Shown: positions 1 to 8,449, counted from the stretch's first letter. The stretch: DNA of 64,000 nucleotides from Calothrix sp. NIES-2100 (GCF_002368195.1 NZ_AP018178.1:3120791-3184790); one strand, 5' to 3'. Numbers and translations are program-made. The notes: generated by a model from the sequence alone, not told the origin.

Positions 1-195
1 CGACAATTGCGACTTTGGGCTGAGACTCGTAATTTGCTAGATGTGGCTGATTTAATTCTCAAAAGCGCTGTTTTTAGAACCGAAAGCCGGGGCGGACACT
101 ACCGCTCAGATTATCCGGAGACAGACTTCGATTGGCAAGCTCACACCCTTGTCCAAAAAAATCATTGGTGGAAATGCCCAATCTTAAACTATTAA
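1..195 (+). CDS. nadB: L-aspartate oxidase, C-terminal end (partial)
   Basis: This is the tail of a gene that begins outside the window and is open from base 1 in frame 1. The last 64 codons carry the flavoprotein C-terminus typical of L-aspartate oxidase: RTESRGGHYRSDYP followed by W..HTLVQ near the stop. NadB oxidises L-aspartate to iminoaspartate, the first step of de novo NAD synthesis, and works with quinolinate synthase NadA. The fumarate reductase/succinate dehydrogenase flavoprotein family shares the ESRGGHYR helix, but a short tail ending soon after HTLVQ fits NadB best. The FAD-binding and catalytic parts are not in the window, so the call rests on the tail alone. Confidence 0.8.
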   Translation, partial: RQLRLWAETRNLLDVADLILKSAVFRTESRGGHYRSDYPETDFDWQAHTLVQKNHWWKCPILNY

Positions 196-250
196 AAATC
201 TTCGAGCCATGATTAACCAGTCACTGACCGCTTGCATCTATGTAGGTAGT

Positions 251-517
251 TCAGCGAGTACCACTACCATGCTGACTGTCAGGCCCACCATAATTCGGTG
301 GTGTATAAGTTTTTTTTAAATCCTGAATAGTAGCTCCTAGCGTGGTTAAGCTTTCACCACTAGTGCTAAAACTATTCACATTCACAACACTCAAGTCTGC
401 TGTAGTATTGGCAGTTTTAGGAATTACCAAGTAAACACTGATCAATAAGATTGCTATACTAGTGATTCTCAGATGATGAGTAATAGATCTGGGTAAATTT
501 ACTGTTTCAGTTTTCAT
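251..517 (-). CDS. Small membrane-anchored or exported protein with C-terminal PPNYGGP...GSGTR motif
   Basis: This 88-residue ORF has a short charged N-terminus, one hydrophobic segment at about residues 17-33 (ITSIAILLISVYLVIPKT), and then a polar region. The end, TPPNYGGPDSQHGSGTR, matches a short motif I recall at the start of the mature part of cyanobacterial DUF928-type exported proteins. Here it ends the protein, so this may be a free-standing small exported peptide or a shortened relative. It is convergent with nadB and followed upstream by a long spacer. The function is unknown. The ATG is followed by well-behaved coding sequence; no strong Shine-Dalgarno is seen. Confidence 0.55.
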   Translation of the reverse strand: MKTETVNLPRSITHHLRITSIAILLISVYLVIPKTANTTADLSVVNVNSFSTSGESLTTLGATIQDLKKTYTPPNYGGPDSQHGSGTR

Positions 518-1156
518 GCCATTTCTCTATGTTATTTACGGTAGTTATACTTATTGTCTCAAAAAAAATATTAAATCTTTATTAATTTTTTGTTGCACTC
601 GATAAACTTGCTGGATAAAAAATAGTTTTTATTAGCTGGCTAGTTGATGTAGCGGTAGTTTTTATTCAACGCACTTGACATCTAGAATTATAGTTTTGGT
701 TGTGTTTATAACATCGGTCTAAAGTTAGATATTTTTAAGCATTGCTTAAACATGAGCAGCGATTAAATGCTTATGGCTTAATACAATCTTAATATTATTC
801 TGTGTAAATACTCTGTCAGATGGATTACAAATTAGCTGTAATCATCTATGTTAGTGCAAAATTCTTTTATGTTAAGAAGAGTTATGTGATCGCTGTTACT
901 GAACTCTCAACTGCTCAAGTTTCCCTGTTGCACTTTTGCATCCATTCTCAATGAGTACAAATTAGTAAAAATATTGTCAATTAAAATTAATTATTTAAGT
1001 ATATACACTTAGATATAGCCGAAAAGCCAGTCTCCCAAGAACGTAAAGCCCTTCGGGCATAGCTTAGCTTACCGCGTAGCCTTCCGCAGCAAAACCAGCC
1101 GTTCGTTTAGCGAACAACGAACGCACCCAAAACGAGGATATGCAAATCTCTAATCC
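518..1156. other. Long AT-rich spacer with palindromic repeats near its right end
   Basis: I see no gene in this stretch. Bases about 518-1020 are AT-rich and presumably hold the promoter of the 88-residue ORF. Bases about 1036-1131 carry short GC-rich inverted repeats of the kind scattered through Nostocales genomes, for example GTTCGTTTAGCGAAC and CCCTTCGGGCATAGC. These are probably dispersed repeat units rather than regulatory sites. Confidence 0.5.
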
Positions 1157-1266
1157 CTAGTGGTTCATCGCATTAATTTTGCGGTGCTGCGAGATCCCCG
1201 ACTTCTTTAAGAAGTCGGGGATCTGAACATCCGCGACGCATCACAATTAATGCGATAGACCACTAG
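1157..1266. mobile_element. MITE-like element, TIR CTAGTGGTTCATCGCATTAA, with nested palindrome
   Basis: Bases 1157-1178 and the reverse complement of 1245-1266 agree over 22 positions with two mismatches. The ends carry CTAG, so a TA target duplication is possible. No ORF lies inside. The centre (1192-1224) is a 33-base palindrome with 16-base arms (AGATCCCCGACTTCTT) around one base, the same palindrome found alone at 3463-3495 and 12496-12528. The structure suggests a non-autonomous element of about 110 bp that either contains, or was invaded by, the smaller palindrome. Confidence 0.6.
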
Positions 1267-1288
1267 AACCTTCATTCTCGGCGACTGA

Positions 1289-1726
1289 TTAACGCGGATA
1301 AATCAAAATTCCGCGCGATCGCCCTCTAAATCGTTGATGATTTTGATGATATTCAGAACGCTGCTCAAACACAGGATTTCTCAGTGTCGAGTTGCGGAAG
1401 ATGGGATTAACTAAATTGGGATAAGTCAAACTAGGATTGATGATAGTTTGCTGGTATGGAGGATCAGAATAAACAGTAGTTCTGGGTTGGTAGTACTCAG
1501 TGCGGCGACGATAGTAGTTATCTGTGTTACACGGTATTTGCTCAGTTACCCCATTGATAGGTATGGGAGTAGCGATCGAGTTACTGTAAACATATGAACT
1601 CACACCATCCGAGTGTTGTCTCACACCATTAATAATAATCACCATTTCGGCAGAAGCGGGGGCGATTGTAGCACCGATCAACGCCAGAGTGATACCTGTA
1701 CCGAGCCAATTCTTGATGTTATCCAT
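1289..1726 (-). CDS. Secreted hypothetical protein
   Basis: This is a 145-residue protein with a clear Sec signal peptide: MDNIKNWLGTGITLALIGAT followed by IAPASAEM, with likely cleavage after ASA. The mature part is rich in Asn, Tyr, Pro and Arg, with YYRRRTEYYQPRT and several IxNPxL/RNPVF repeats, and ends in basic FRGRSRGILIYPR. I do not recognise a family. The ATG at 1726 is chosen over the in-frame TTG five codons earlier because GGAG lies about nine bases before the ATG and overlaps the TTG. The protein is probably periplasmic or extracellular. It is monocistronic, with the MITE just after its stop. Confidence 0.65.
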   Translation of the reverse strand: MDNIKNWLGTGITLALIGATIAPASAEMVIIINGVRQHSDGVSSYVYSNSIATPIPINGVTEQIPCNTDNYYRRRTEYYQPRTTVYSDPPYQQTIINPSLTYPNLVNPIFRNSTLRNPVFEQRSEYHQNHQRFRGRSRGILIYPR

Positions 1727-1901
1727 ATTTTGCTTCTCCAAAAATTTGATAACGCGGAATTATTAGCTACAAATACCTAAAAAATACCTGTAGCTACTTC
1801 ATGAAAATTTAGATCTCTATCTAATTTAATTTTGCCAGATTCCAAAAAGATTGCGGAGATTGGCACAATAAATTAAAGCAGTACTAATTTGTCTACAAAA
1901 C

Positions 1902-2423
1902 GTGAGTACAGAAAGTTTAGAAATTGCCAAATCTCGCTACCAAGCAGGGAAAGTTGCTTTTGAAACTGGGCATTACCGAGAAGCTGTAGAAAACCTGGAA
2001 AAAGCTAGCGCCCTCTTGTCTCGCAATTCTCGTTTTGGGGGTGAAGTTGATATATGGCTAGTGACAGCTTATGAAGCGGCTGGAAGAACAGAGGAAGCGA
2101 TCGCACTTTGCGAACAACTTAAACGCCATCCCTACTCAGAAACTAGCAAACAAGCTCGGCATTTACTATACATTTTAAAAGCACCAAAGCTGAAAAGACC
2201 TAACGAGTGGATGACGGAAATTCCTGATCTGGGCAAGTTACCAGAAAATGAATCGCAAATTCGTGTAACTGTTAAACCTCACCAATCTTCAGGACAAAAC
2301 AAATCTGCGGAACCAGAATTTGTCGATCTGAGCCAGGTCAATACCAAGGATAATCGCTTTATCTGGCTGGCATTAATTGTCATTGGATTAATGCTTTCCT
2401 ACTTGGTGTGGTTGAGTTTTTAA
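1902..2423 (+). CDS. TPR protein with C-terminal membrane anchor
   Basis: This 173-residue protein has two to three tetratricopeptide-like helical repeats in its first 95 residues (YQAGKVAFETGHYREAVENL, then an AYEAAGRTEEAIALCEQL unit). A polar linker follows, then one transmembrane helix at the end (about 152-172, FIWLALIVIGLMLSYLVWLSF). The topology suggests a cytoplasmic TPR domain held at the membrane by a tail anchor, for protein-protein contact. The start is GTG with no strong Shine-Dalgarno. It lies just upstream of, and in line with, the DUF3153-like lipoprotein gene and may be co-transcribed with it. The partner is unknown. Confidence 0.75.
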   Translation: MSTESLEIAKSRYQAGKVAFETGHYREAVENLEKASALLSRNSRFGGEVDIWLVTAYEAAGRTEEAIALCEQLKRHPYSETSKQARHLLYILKAPKLKRPNEWMTEIPDLGKLPENESQIRVTVKPHQSSGQNKSAEPEFVDLSQVNTKDNRFIWLALIVIGLMLSYLVWLSF

Positions 2424-2506
2424 GGAAAACTTTCTTTACATAAACCATGCTAAGAGTTAGAAGTGAAGATTGGTTAAATATTTGATGCTTGCGGAGAATT
2501 ATCATC

Positions 2507-3445
2507 ATGAATTTCTCGTATTTAGGAAAGATTTTAGGGCGGTTAATTACTTCATTAAGTTTTGTAAGCAGAAAGAAAGAATTATTCACAAAATTTGCTG
2601 GTCAAAAGTCGATTAACCGCAACTTTCCTACCCTACGAAACAGCCAAAACACCAAAATCCCCAAACCTATTTTGTGGTTTGTACTGTTTGCATCCTTGCT
2701 CTTAACTGGTTGCGTCCAGTATGACGTAGGAGTAAACTTTGACCACTCAAATCATGGGGAATTTGTACAACACATTAAACTAGGAGAAAGGCTGACTAGT
2801 TTTAGTGGCGACTACGTATATGAATGGTTAAATAGTATAGAGCGTCGCGCTAAGAAACTAGAAGGAAAAACTCGGCGAATTTCTCCAGAAGAAATTATTG
2901 TGTCAATTCCGTTTACTAATGGACAAGAACTACAAGAAAAGTTCAACAACTTTTTTAATTCCCACGTCAATCAAAAACCTGAATCGGTAGAGAACGAATC
3001 AGATTCAGAACTGCCAAAAATTGAATCTAACTTGCTAATAGAGCAGAACAACTTTTTACTGTTAGTAAAGAATCGCTTAATTTATGATTTGGATTTGCGA
3101 TCGCTATCTTTAATTGCCAGCAACGGTAATGTCCTCGCCAACACAGGTTCAATTCTCGATTTGGATTTTAGCTTGAAAACTCCTTTTGGAGCCAAAAATA
3201 TTCCCATTGCAGAAAATGCGATCGAGCCGGAAATCAACAAAAATCAACTAGTATGGAAGCTGAGAACTGGTGAATTAAACCACATAGAAGTAGTTTTCTG
3301 GCTTCCCAGTCCCCTAGGTATTGGTGCATTGCTGATTTCCTTGTTTGTCTGGGGAGGAATATATCTGAGATACACCTTTATGCCAGATCCCAGGCTTCAG
3401 TTTGCGCCGAAAGCAGCCGTTTCTGAAAGTGTGGCTGCTGAATAA
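2507..3445 (+). CDS. DUF3153-like membrane or lipoprotein
   Basis: The protein is about 312 residues. After a basic N-terminal stretch comes a hydrophobic segment ending in a lipobox-like LLLTGC, then an extracytoplasmic domain starting VQYDVGVNFDHSNHGEFVQH. A second transmembrane helix lies near the end (about residues 267-288, GIGALLISLFVWGGIYLRY), followed by a short tail. This layout matches the cyanobacterial DUF3153 family as I remember it; the function is unknown. ATG at 2507 is preferred over the TTG at 2489 because GGAG precedes it at a workable distance. If the Cys is acylated, the long N-terminal extension is unusual and a start nearer the hydrophobic segment is possible. Confidence 0.65.
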   Translation: MNFSYLGKILGRLITSLSFVSRKKELFTKFAGQKSINRNFPTLRNSQNTKIPKPILWFVLFASLLLTGCVQYDVGVNFDHSNHGEFVQHIKLGERLTSFSGDYVYEWLNSIERRAKKLEGKTRRISPEEIIVSIPFTNGQELQEKFNNFFNSHVNQKPESVENESDSELPKIESNLLIEQNNFLLLVKNRLIYDLDLRSLSLIASNGNVLANTGSILDLDFSLKTPFGAKNIPIAENAIEPEINKNQLVWKLRTGELNHIEVVFWLPSPLGIGALLISLFVWGGIYLRYTFMPDPRLQFAPKAAVSESVAAE

Positions 3446-3462
3446 AGCTTCAGCTTTTAGTC

Positions 3463-3495
3463 AGATCCCCGACTTCTTGAAGAAGTCGGGGATCT
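3463..3495. repeat. 33-base dispersed palindrome, possible terminator (copy 2)
   Basis: The arms are AGATCCCCGACTTCTT and its exact complement around a single G. It lies 18 bases after the stop of the DUF3153-like gene and between convergent genes, so it would serve as a strong intergenic hairpin. The same palindrome occurs at 1192-1224 and 12496-12528 with a different central base each time, which marks it as a mobile repeat. Confidence 0.75.
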
Positions 3496-3572
3496 TGCAG
3501 CTCATCAGTTGATAAGTGCGATCGCATTTGCCATTTTCTGGACTAAAATCGCTATTTTGGTGATCGTAATTA

Positions 3573-4217
3573 TTAAGGTGACAATCGCTGAATTTTCCAA
3601 CTTTTATCATCTAAGCGACAATAGAGCAAGCGATCGTGTAGGCGGCTGGGCCTTCCTTGCCAAAACTCAATTTCTGTAGGAATTACTCGCAAACCTCCCC
3701 AATGAGAAGGCCTAGGAATCTCCTGATTTTGATACTTATGCTCCAACTCCTGCAAATTTTGTTCTAAAACTTCGCGGCTGGCGATCGCTTCGCTTTGATT
3801 AGAAGCCCATGCACCGAGGCGACTGTTTTCTGGGCGGCTGTAAAAATACCGATCTGACTCTTGTTGGGAAACCTTTTCTACATGTCCAATAATTCGGACT
3901 TGGCGTTCCAATTCTGCCCACCAGAAAACCAATGCGGCTTGGGGATTCTCTGCCAGTTCTTGCCCTTTACGACTGTTATAGTTGGTAAAGAAGACAAAGC
4001 CCCGCTCATCAAAATCTTTTAGTAACACCATTCTGGCTGAAGGCTTACCATCTGGCATAGCAGTTGCTATAGTCATAGCATTGGGTTCCGGAAGTTGGGC
4101 AGCTAATGCCTGATCAAACCAGCGTTTAAACTGTATAAAAGGATTAGGGTCAACCTCAGTTTCACTTAAATCTTGCAATGTGTAGTCTTTGCGAAGGTCG
4201 GCAATGGTAGGATGCAT
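3573..4217 (-). CDS. pdxH: Pyridoxine/pyridoxamine 5'-phosphate oxidase
   Basis: The protein has 214 residues, the usual length for PdxH. Family signatures in order are the N-terminal LRKDYTLQDLSE, ATAMPDGKPSARMVLLKDFD with FTNYNSRKGQELAENP (FMN binding), FWWAELERQVRIIGHVE, SRPENSRLGAWASNQS, and the C-terminal EFWQGRPSRLHDR..Y. The last two are the substrate and FMN contacts. The enzyme oxidises pyridoxine or pyridoxamine phosphate to pyridoxal 5'-phosphate using FMN and O2 in the cytoplasm. The gene is complete and monocistronic, convergent with the DUF3153-like gene. Confidence 0.95.
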   Translation of the reverse strand: MHPTIADLRKDYTLQDLSETEVDPNPFIQFKRWFDQALAAQLPEPNAMTIATAMPDGKPSARMVLLKDFDERGFVFFTNYNSRKGQELAENPQAALVFWWAELERQVRIIGHVEKVSQQESDRYFYSRPENSRLGAWASNQSEAIASREVLEQNLQELEHKYQNQEIPRPSHWGGLRVIPTEIEFWQGRPSRLHDRLLYCRLDDKSWKIQRLSP

Positions 4218-4590
4218 GGTGATTTACTTCCTGGCGATCGGATATGCGTATATATATCTTTGTTTAAAATATCTATTATCATCATTGACACCAATGCCAG
4301 CAATTGAGCAAATTAATTTCCCAGAATCTGGAAAAAAGATGACATCTGATACCAAATTCGTATAAGCAGTATTGTTTGCGATCGCTGGCTTTGCTTTGCA
4401 CTCATCTGAAGAATCGAGGATGAAGTCTGAAGTTACCTCACTCACCAGGGGACGAGGCTTGAGTATTGACAAATTGTTGCTGTTATGCATACAGCAGCAT
4501 GTACAGACGTTTTTTCATTCTAGACTTCGCCAAGCCACCTGTGAGGGTGTCTACATCCTTTACATCGATAATATTTAATCAAAAATTAGT
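4218..4590. other. Intergenic region between pdxH and the permease gene
   Basis: This 373-base spacer between divergent genes should contain the promoters of both. Open frames exist on both strands (88 codons on minus, 68 on plus), but neither has a recognisable domain, a Shine-Dalgarno, or coding character distinct from the other strand, so I do not call a gene here. Confidence 0.4.
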
Positions 4591-5694
4591 ATGATGCGCC
4601 GTTCAGCCTCCCTAAAACATTTATTAATTTATGGTCTGAGCGGTCCGATTATCGCTCTCAATGTCTGGCTGCTGTCCTTAGTATTTAAGTATTTTCAGCA
4701 TCCTATTACTATTGTGAGCATTGCGGCAATTCTGGCTTTTTTATTAAATTATCCGGTGCAGTTCTTTAAACGGGCGCGGATCACGCACACGCAGGCGGTG
4801 ATCGTTGTTTTGCTGTTCGCTTTAACAGTAGTGGTGATTCTGGTGATCACATTAGTACCAATGCTAATTGAACAAGCAAATTTACTCTCAAAGACAATTA
4901 GTAATTGGTTAGATAACAGTTCAACAAATCTCAAGCATATTGAAGCTTTAATCAGACAGCGGCGGTTACCTATAGATATGGAAGTGGTGACCAATCAAAT
5001 TAATGCTAACATTCAGAACTTGGTGCAGCCACTAGCTTCGGGTGCATTCGGTTTTGCTGGGACGCTGCTATCAGGGATACTGAATCTCGTGTTAGTGGTT
5101 GTGCTAGCGTTTTATATGCTCCTATATGGCGATCGCGTTTGGTTGGGTCTGGTTAGCCTCTTACCGCCTAATATTAGAATCCCTTTAACCGCATCCTTAC
5201 GATTAAATTTTCAGAACTTTTTTCTCAGTCAGTTGTTGTTGGGGCTATTTATGGTAGTTACCCTAACACCAATTTTCATGATTCTGAGGGTACGATTTGA
5301 TTTATTATTTGCCATAGTCATTGGCATAGGTGAATTAATTCCCTTTGTCGGAGCAACTCTCGCTATTGGTTTAGTGACATTATTAGTATTGCTACAAAAT
5401 TGGTGGTTGGCAGTTCAAGTAGCCTTAGCGGCAATTCTTTTGCAACAAGTCAAAGATAACCTGTTAGCGCCTAAATTACTAGGCGACTTTATTGGACTTA
5501 ACCCCATCTGGATTTTTATTGCTATTTTGATGGGATTTGAAATTGCTGGTTTGTTAGGAACACTCGTTTCTGTTCCCATTGCTGGTACCATCAAAGGCAC
5601 TTTCGATGCTCTCAGGAGCGGCCAATCTGGCGAATTTGTATCCCCTTTTACCTTTACTTATGAATCTGACTTCGATGAAGACAGTAAAATCTGA
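4591..5694 (+). CDS. AI-2E/PerM-family membrane transporter
   Basis: This protein of about 367 residues has six to eight transmembrane helices arranged as in the AI-2E transporter family (TqsA/PerM/YdgG type). There are paired helices at about 15-35 and 37-55, a third at 65-90, an amphipathic region (NLLSKTISNWLDN), and a C-terminal helical block containing GIGELIPFVGATLAI, a hallmark-like segment, followed by VKDNLLAPKLLGDFIGLNP. The family includes an autoinducer-2 exporter and Na+/H+ antiporters, so the substrate cannot be told. Cyanobacteria keep several paralogues. Start could be either of two consecutive ATGs. The last 30 residues are an acidic cytoplasmic tail. Confidence 0.85.
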   Translation: MMRRSASLKHLLIYGLSGPIIALNVWLLSLVFKYFQHPITIVSIAAILAFLLNYPVQFFKRARITHTQAVIVVLLFALTVVVILVITLVPMLIEQANLLSKTISNWLDNSSTNLKHIEALIRQRRLPIDMEVVTNQINANIQNLVQPLASGAFGFAGTLLSGILNLVLVVVLAFYMLLYGDRVWLGLVSLLPPNIRIPLTASLRLNFQNFFLSQLLLGLFMVVTLTPIFMILRVRFDLLFAIVIGIGELIPFVGATLAIGLVTLLVLLQNWWLAVQVALAAILLQQVKDNLLAPKLLGDFIGLNPIWIFIAILMGFEIAGLLGTLVSVPIAGTIKGTFDALRSGQSGEFVSPFTFTYESDFDEDSKI

Positions 5695-5709
5695 AGTATC
5701 CACCAACTG

Positions 5710-5772
5710 CAATAGTCCAGAGTCAATAGTCCAGAGTCCAGAGTCCAAAGTCAATTGACCATTGACCATTGA
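5710..5772. repeat. Short tandem heptamer-type repeats (STRR)
   Basis: Several imperfect copies of AGTCCAGAGTC and GACCATT units run one after another just after the permease stop. Heptanucleotide tandem repeats of this kind are well known between genes in Nostocales. They have no coding value. Confidence 0.7.
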
Positions 5773-6085
5773 ACGCCACTTGCTCTACTTGGGGAAACCC
5801 CAAGACCGCAGTGGCTCCCCTTGACCCAGTCCACCTAAAATTTTTAAGTAAGGAAGTATTGTAAATTACTGCTATTTACTTAATTTTAAGTATAAAAATA
5901 TTATATTTTTCTTGAGTAATTATGCTGAAAATTAGAGCATTGACTAGTCAGATTAAAATTAATGAATATTTCAAATTACTAAAGAATCAACGTTGCATAA
6001 TCTCAAATCACAATTCACAATAGTATTGAATCCAAAATTCGTATAAAAAATATGTGTAAGTTAATACATTTTAATCGAGTATTAA
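5773..6085. other. AT-rich spacer without gene
   Basis: No ORF, repeat or strong hairpin is evident in these roughly 310 bases. The sequence is AT-rich and may carry the promoter for the structured element and scpA that follow. Confidence 0.4.
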
Positions 6086-6176
6086 TGAGACAGAGGAGCT
6101 TTGTGCTAATTTGTAGCTACATGGTAGCCAGTGATGCTTTCACAAAAAAGCATCGTTGCTCGATCCATATGTCTCA
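6086..6176 (+). ncRNA. Candidate structured RNA or leader upstream of scpA
   Basis: A 91-base segment is closed by a 7-bp helix (TGAGACA at 6086-6092 with TGTCTCA at 6170-6176). Inside are a 5-bp hairpin (GCTAC-ATG-GTAGC, 6116-6128) and an 8-bp hairpin (GATGCTTT-CACAAA-AAAGCATC, 6133-6154). Nested helices closed by a long-range stem resemble a multi-branch RNA. The size and outer stem recall a class II tRNA, but the T-arm and anticodon arm are not convincing. It lies about 45 bases before scpA on the same strand, so it could be a leader element or a separate small RNA. Only the base pairing is seen; transcription is inferred. Confidence 0.25.
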
Positions 6177-6220
6177 ATGTTTAATCTACGTAGTTTGAAC
6201 TTAATCACAGAAAATAATTG

Positions 6221-7051
6221 ATGGATGCTTCCGAGCTATTAGAAACAATTACACTCCTAATCCAGCAGGCCCAGAGAGGGGAAATTGATCCTTGGGATGT
6301 CCAGGTAATTGAGGTTATTGACCGTTACTTAGAACTAATGGCTCCGGAGTCTACCGCAAGGGGCTATGAAGCCGACTTGTCTCAATCGGGACAGGCGTTC
6401 TTATCAGCATCAATGCTGGTGTTATTTAAGGCAAACACCTTAATGCAGTTACAATCAGCAGCAGATGAACAAGCAGAAACACTAGATGAAGAACTGCTAG
6501 AAAGTGAAAATGGCCTATTGCATTTAACCCCTCGCTTGCCTTTAGAGCATCACTTGCGTCGTCGTCCAGCAGCCATGCCACCGTCAAAACGTCGGGTGAC
6601 TCTGCCAGAATTAATCGCGCAATTGCAGATCATGGCAAACCAGCTGAAACTTGTACAAAAAAGCACCAAACCTGTGCGTCCTCGGCGGCAGCCTAGTGTC
6701 CAATCTATGCGAGCAGCGCTAGAATTAGCTCACCAGGAGAATTTGACGGAAGTAGCCGGGGAACTAGAACAAGTATTACATGTTTCGGCAGCACAGCTAC
6801 AGTTGGAGCAAAATTGGCTGAATTTAGAACAGCTAGTGGATTTATGGACTCAAAGTAAACAACCATCCCAAAATGGCACGGCCCATGTATCAGAACACAG
6901 CCATCTAGTCAGTGTTTTCTGGGCACTACTACTGTTATCAGCTCAATCCAAGGTAGAGCTATGGCAAGAGGAGTTTTACAAGGAGATTAAAATTCGCTTA
7001 CTCATAGATTCAGCTAACCCCTACAAACCTGTGGAGCAGCCTATGAACTGA
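6221..7051 (+). CDS. scpA: Segregation and condensation protein A
   Basis: The protein is 276 residues from the ATG at 6221; a TTG lies directly before it. Kleisin-family features are the N-terminal helical domain (ETITLLIQQAQRGEIDPWDVQVIEVIDRYLE), the conserved ..FLSASMLVLFKANTLMQL helix, a basic linker (KRRVTLPELIAQLQ), and a C-terminal winged-helix-like part with VSVFWALLLLSAQSKVELWQEEFY. ScpA bridges the heads of the SMC dimer and, with ScpB, forms the condensin that compacts and segregates the chromosome. Cyanobacterial ScpA proteins are divergent but keep the GEIDPWDVQV segment. The candidate structured leader lies just upstream. Confidence 0.85.
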   Translation: MDASELLETITLLIQQAQRGEIDPWDVQVIEVIDRYLELMAPESTARGYEADLSQSGQAFLSASMLVLFKANTLMQLQSAADEQAETLDEELLESENGLLHLTPRLPLEHHLRRRPAAMPPSKRRVTLPELIAQLQIMANQLKLVQKSTKPVRPRRQPSVQSMRAALELAHQENLTEVAGELEQVLHVSAAQLQLEQNWLNLEQLVDLWTQSKQPSQNGTAHVSEHSHLVSVFWALLLLSAQSKVELWQEEFYKEIKIRLLIDSANPYKPVEQPMN

Positions 7052-7279
7052 ATAACTGAACTCATCGATAGATATAAATTATAGACTTTTGTTGGAGCCA
7101 ACCTCAAAATCTGGGTAAATTGAAAATATGGCCGATCGCTTGTGATTTTGCTATCACTCTAGTTGAAACAACCAACAATTGCGCTGTCTTTGTGCTATCG
7201 GGGATGACTCAAAACCGAATAAATCGATGAAATATAACTCTTTGAAAGTAACCTGGCTTGTGGTTGAGGAATAATATTT
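7052..7279. other. Spacer between scpA and the pyrophosphorylase gene
   Basis: This 228-base gap holds no gene. The next start at 7280 has GAGGAATAATATTT before it (AGGA about nine bases upstream), which sets that start. An independent promoter is likely here. Confidence 0.4.
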
Positions 7280-8449
7280 ATGAAAGCGATGATTCTTGCG
7301 GCGGGTAAAGGTACTCGTGTACGTCCGATTACCTATACAATCCCCAAACCGATGATTCCTATCCTGCAAAAGCCAGTGATGGAATTTTTACTGGAACTGT
7401 TACGCCAACATGGCTTTGACCAAATTATGGTCAACGTTAGCCATTTGGCTGAAGAAATCGAAAACTATTTCCGTGATGGTCAAAGGTTTGGTGTACAGAT
7501 TGCCTATTCTTTTGAAGGCAAAATTGATGACAACGGTAAATTAGTTGGGGAAGCAATTGGTTCAGCCGGCGGAATGCGGCGCATCCAAGACTTCTCACCA
7601 TTTTTTGACGATACCTTTGTGGTATTGTGCGGTGATGCTTTGATTGACTTAGATTTAACAGAGGCAGTAAAGTGGCATAGAGCCAAAGGGTCGATCGCTA
7701 CCATTATTTCCAAATCAGTTCCGTTGGAAGAGGTTTCTAGCTACGGTGTAGTCGTCACTGACGAAGATGGTCGTGTTAAAGCTTTCCAAGAAAAACCCTC
7801 AACAGAAGAAGCCCTCAGCACCAACATCAATACAGGTATTTACATCTTTGAGCCAGAGGTATTTAAGTATATCCCCTCTGGAGTAGAGTACGACATTGGG
7901 AGCGAGCTATTCCCCAAATTAGTAGAAATTGGTGCGCCTTTCCACGCCATTCCTATGGACTTTGAATGGGTAGACATTGGTAAAGTACCAGACTACTGGC
8001 GGGCGATTCAGGGTGTACTCATGGGTGAAATTAAAAACGTGCAAATTCCTGGACATGAAGTCGCCCCTGGGATTTACACTGGCTTAAACGTGGCTGTGAA
8101 TTGGGACAAAGTCGATATCACAGGCCCAGTTTACATTGGTGGCATGACCAGAATCGAAGACGGGGCTAAAATTGTCGGCCCGGCGATGATTGGCCCCAAT
8201 TGTTGGATTTGTAGTGGTGCGACTGTAGAAAATAGCGTGATTTTTGAATGGTCGCGTCTGGGGCCTGGAATCCGCCTAGTTGATAAGCTGGTGTTTGGAC
8301 GTTACTGCGTTGATAAAACTGGCGCAACTATTGATGTCCAAGCTGCTGCTTTAGACTGGTTGATTACCGATGCGCGCCAGTCTCCACCATCTCATACTCC
8401 TGTCGAACGACAAGCGATCGCCGAATTACTCAATACATCTGCTAGTTAG
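7280..8449 (+). CDS. Nucleotidyltransferase (NDP-sugar pyrophosphorylase, mannose-1-P guanylyltransferase type)
   Basis: The protein has 389 residues. The N-terminal Rossmann-like nucleotidyltransferase domain starts MKAMILAAGKGTRVRPITYT, with the classic GxGTRxRP..K nucleotide-binding loop and IPKPMIPIL. FVVLCGDALIDLDL carries the metal-binding Asp, and FQEKPS and NTGIYIFEPEV complete the sugar-phosphate site. From about residue 255 there is a left-handed beta-helix (hexapeptide-like repeats GPVYIGGMTRIEDGAKIVGP, then IGPNCWICSGATVENSVI). It makes an activated NDP-sugar from NTP and sugar-1-phosphate for polysaccharide or cell-wall synthesis. GDP-mannose or glucose specificity cannot be fixed by eye. 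The gene is complete. Confidence 0.88.
   Translation: MKAMILAAGKGTRVRPITYTIPKPMIPILQKPVMEFLLELLRQHGFDQIMVNVSHLAEEIENYFRDGQRFGVQIAYSFEGKIDDNGKLVGEAIGSAGGMRRIQDFSPFFDDTFVVLCGDALIDLDLTEAVKWHRAKGSIATIISKSVPLEEVSSYGVVVTDEDGRVKAFQEKPSTEEALSTNINTGIYIFEPEVFKYIPSGVEYDIGSELFPKLVEIGAPFHAIPMDFEWVDIGKVPDYWRAIQGVLMGEIKNVQIPGHEVAPGIYTGLNVAVNWDKVDITGPVYIGGMTRIEDGAKIVGPAMIGPNCWICSGATVENSVIFEWSRLGPGIRLVDKLVFGRYCVDKTGATIDVQAAALDWLITDARQSPPSHTPVERQAIAELLNTSAS

Noticed and set aside
4224..4578. Overlapping open frames of 88 (minus) and 68 (plus) codons between pdxH and the permease gene
   Set aside because: No domain, signal peptide or Shine-Dalgarno, and they are antisense to each other; treated as spacer.
5415..5769. 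Minus-strand frames at the end of the permease gene
   Set aside because: They are antisense to transmembrane helices and to the STRR tract.
6086..6176. Class II tRNA gene
   Set aside because: The acceptor-like stem and long variable-arm-like hairpin are suggestive, but the T-loop consensus and a 7-base anticodon loop are missing; kept only as a candidate structured RNA.
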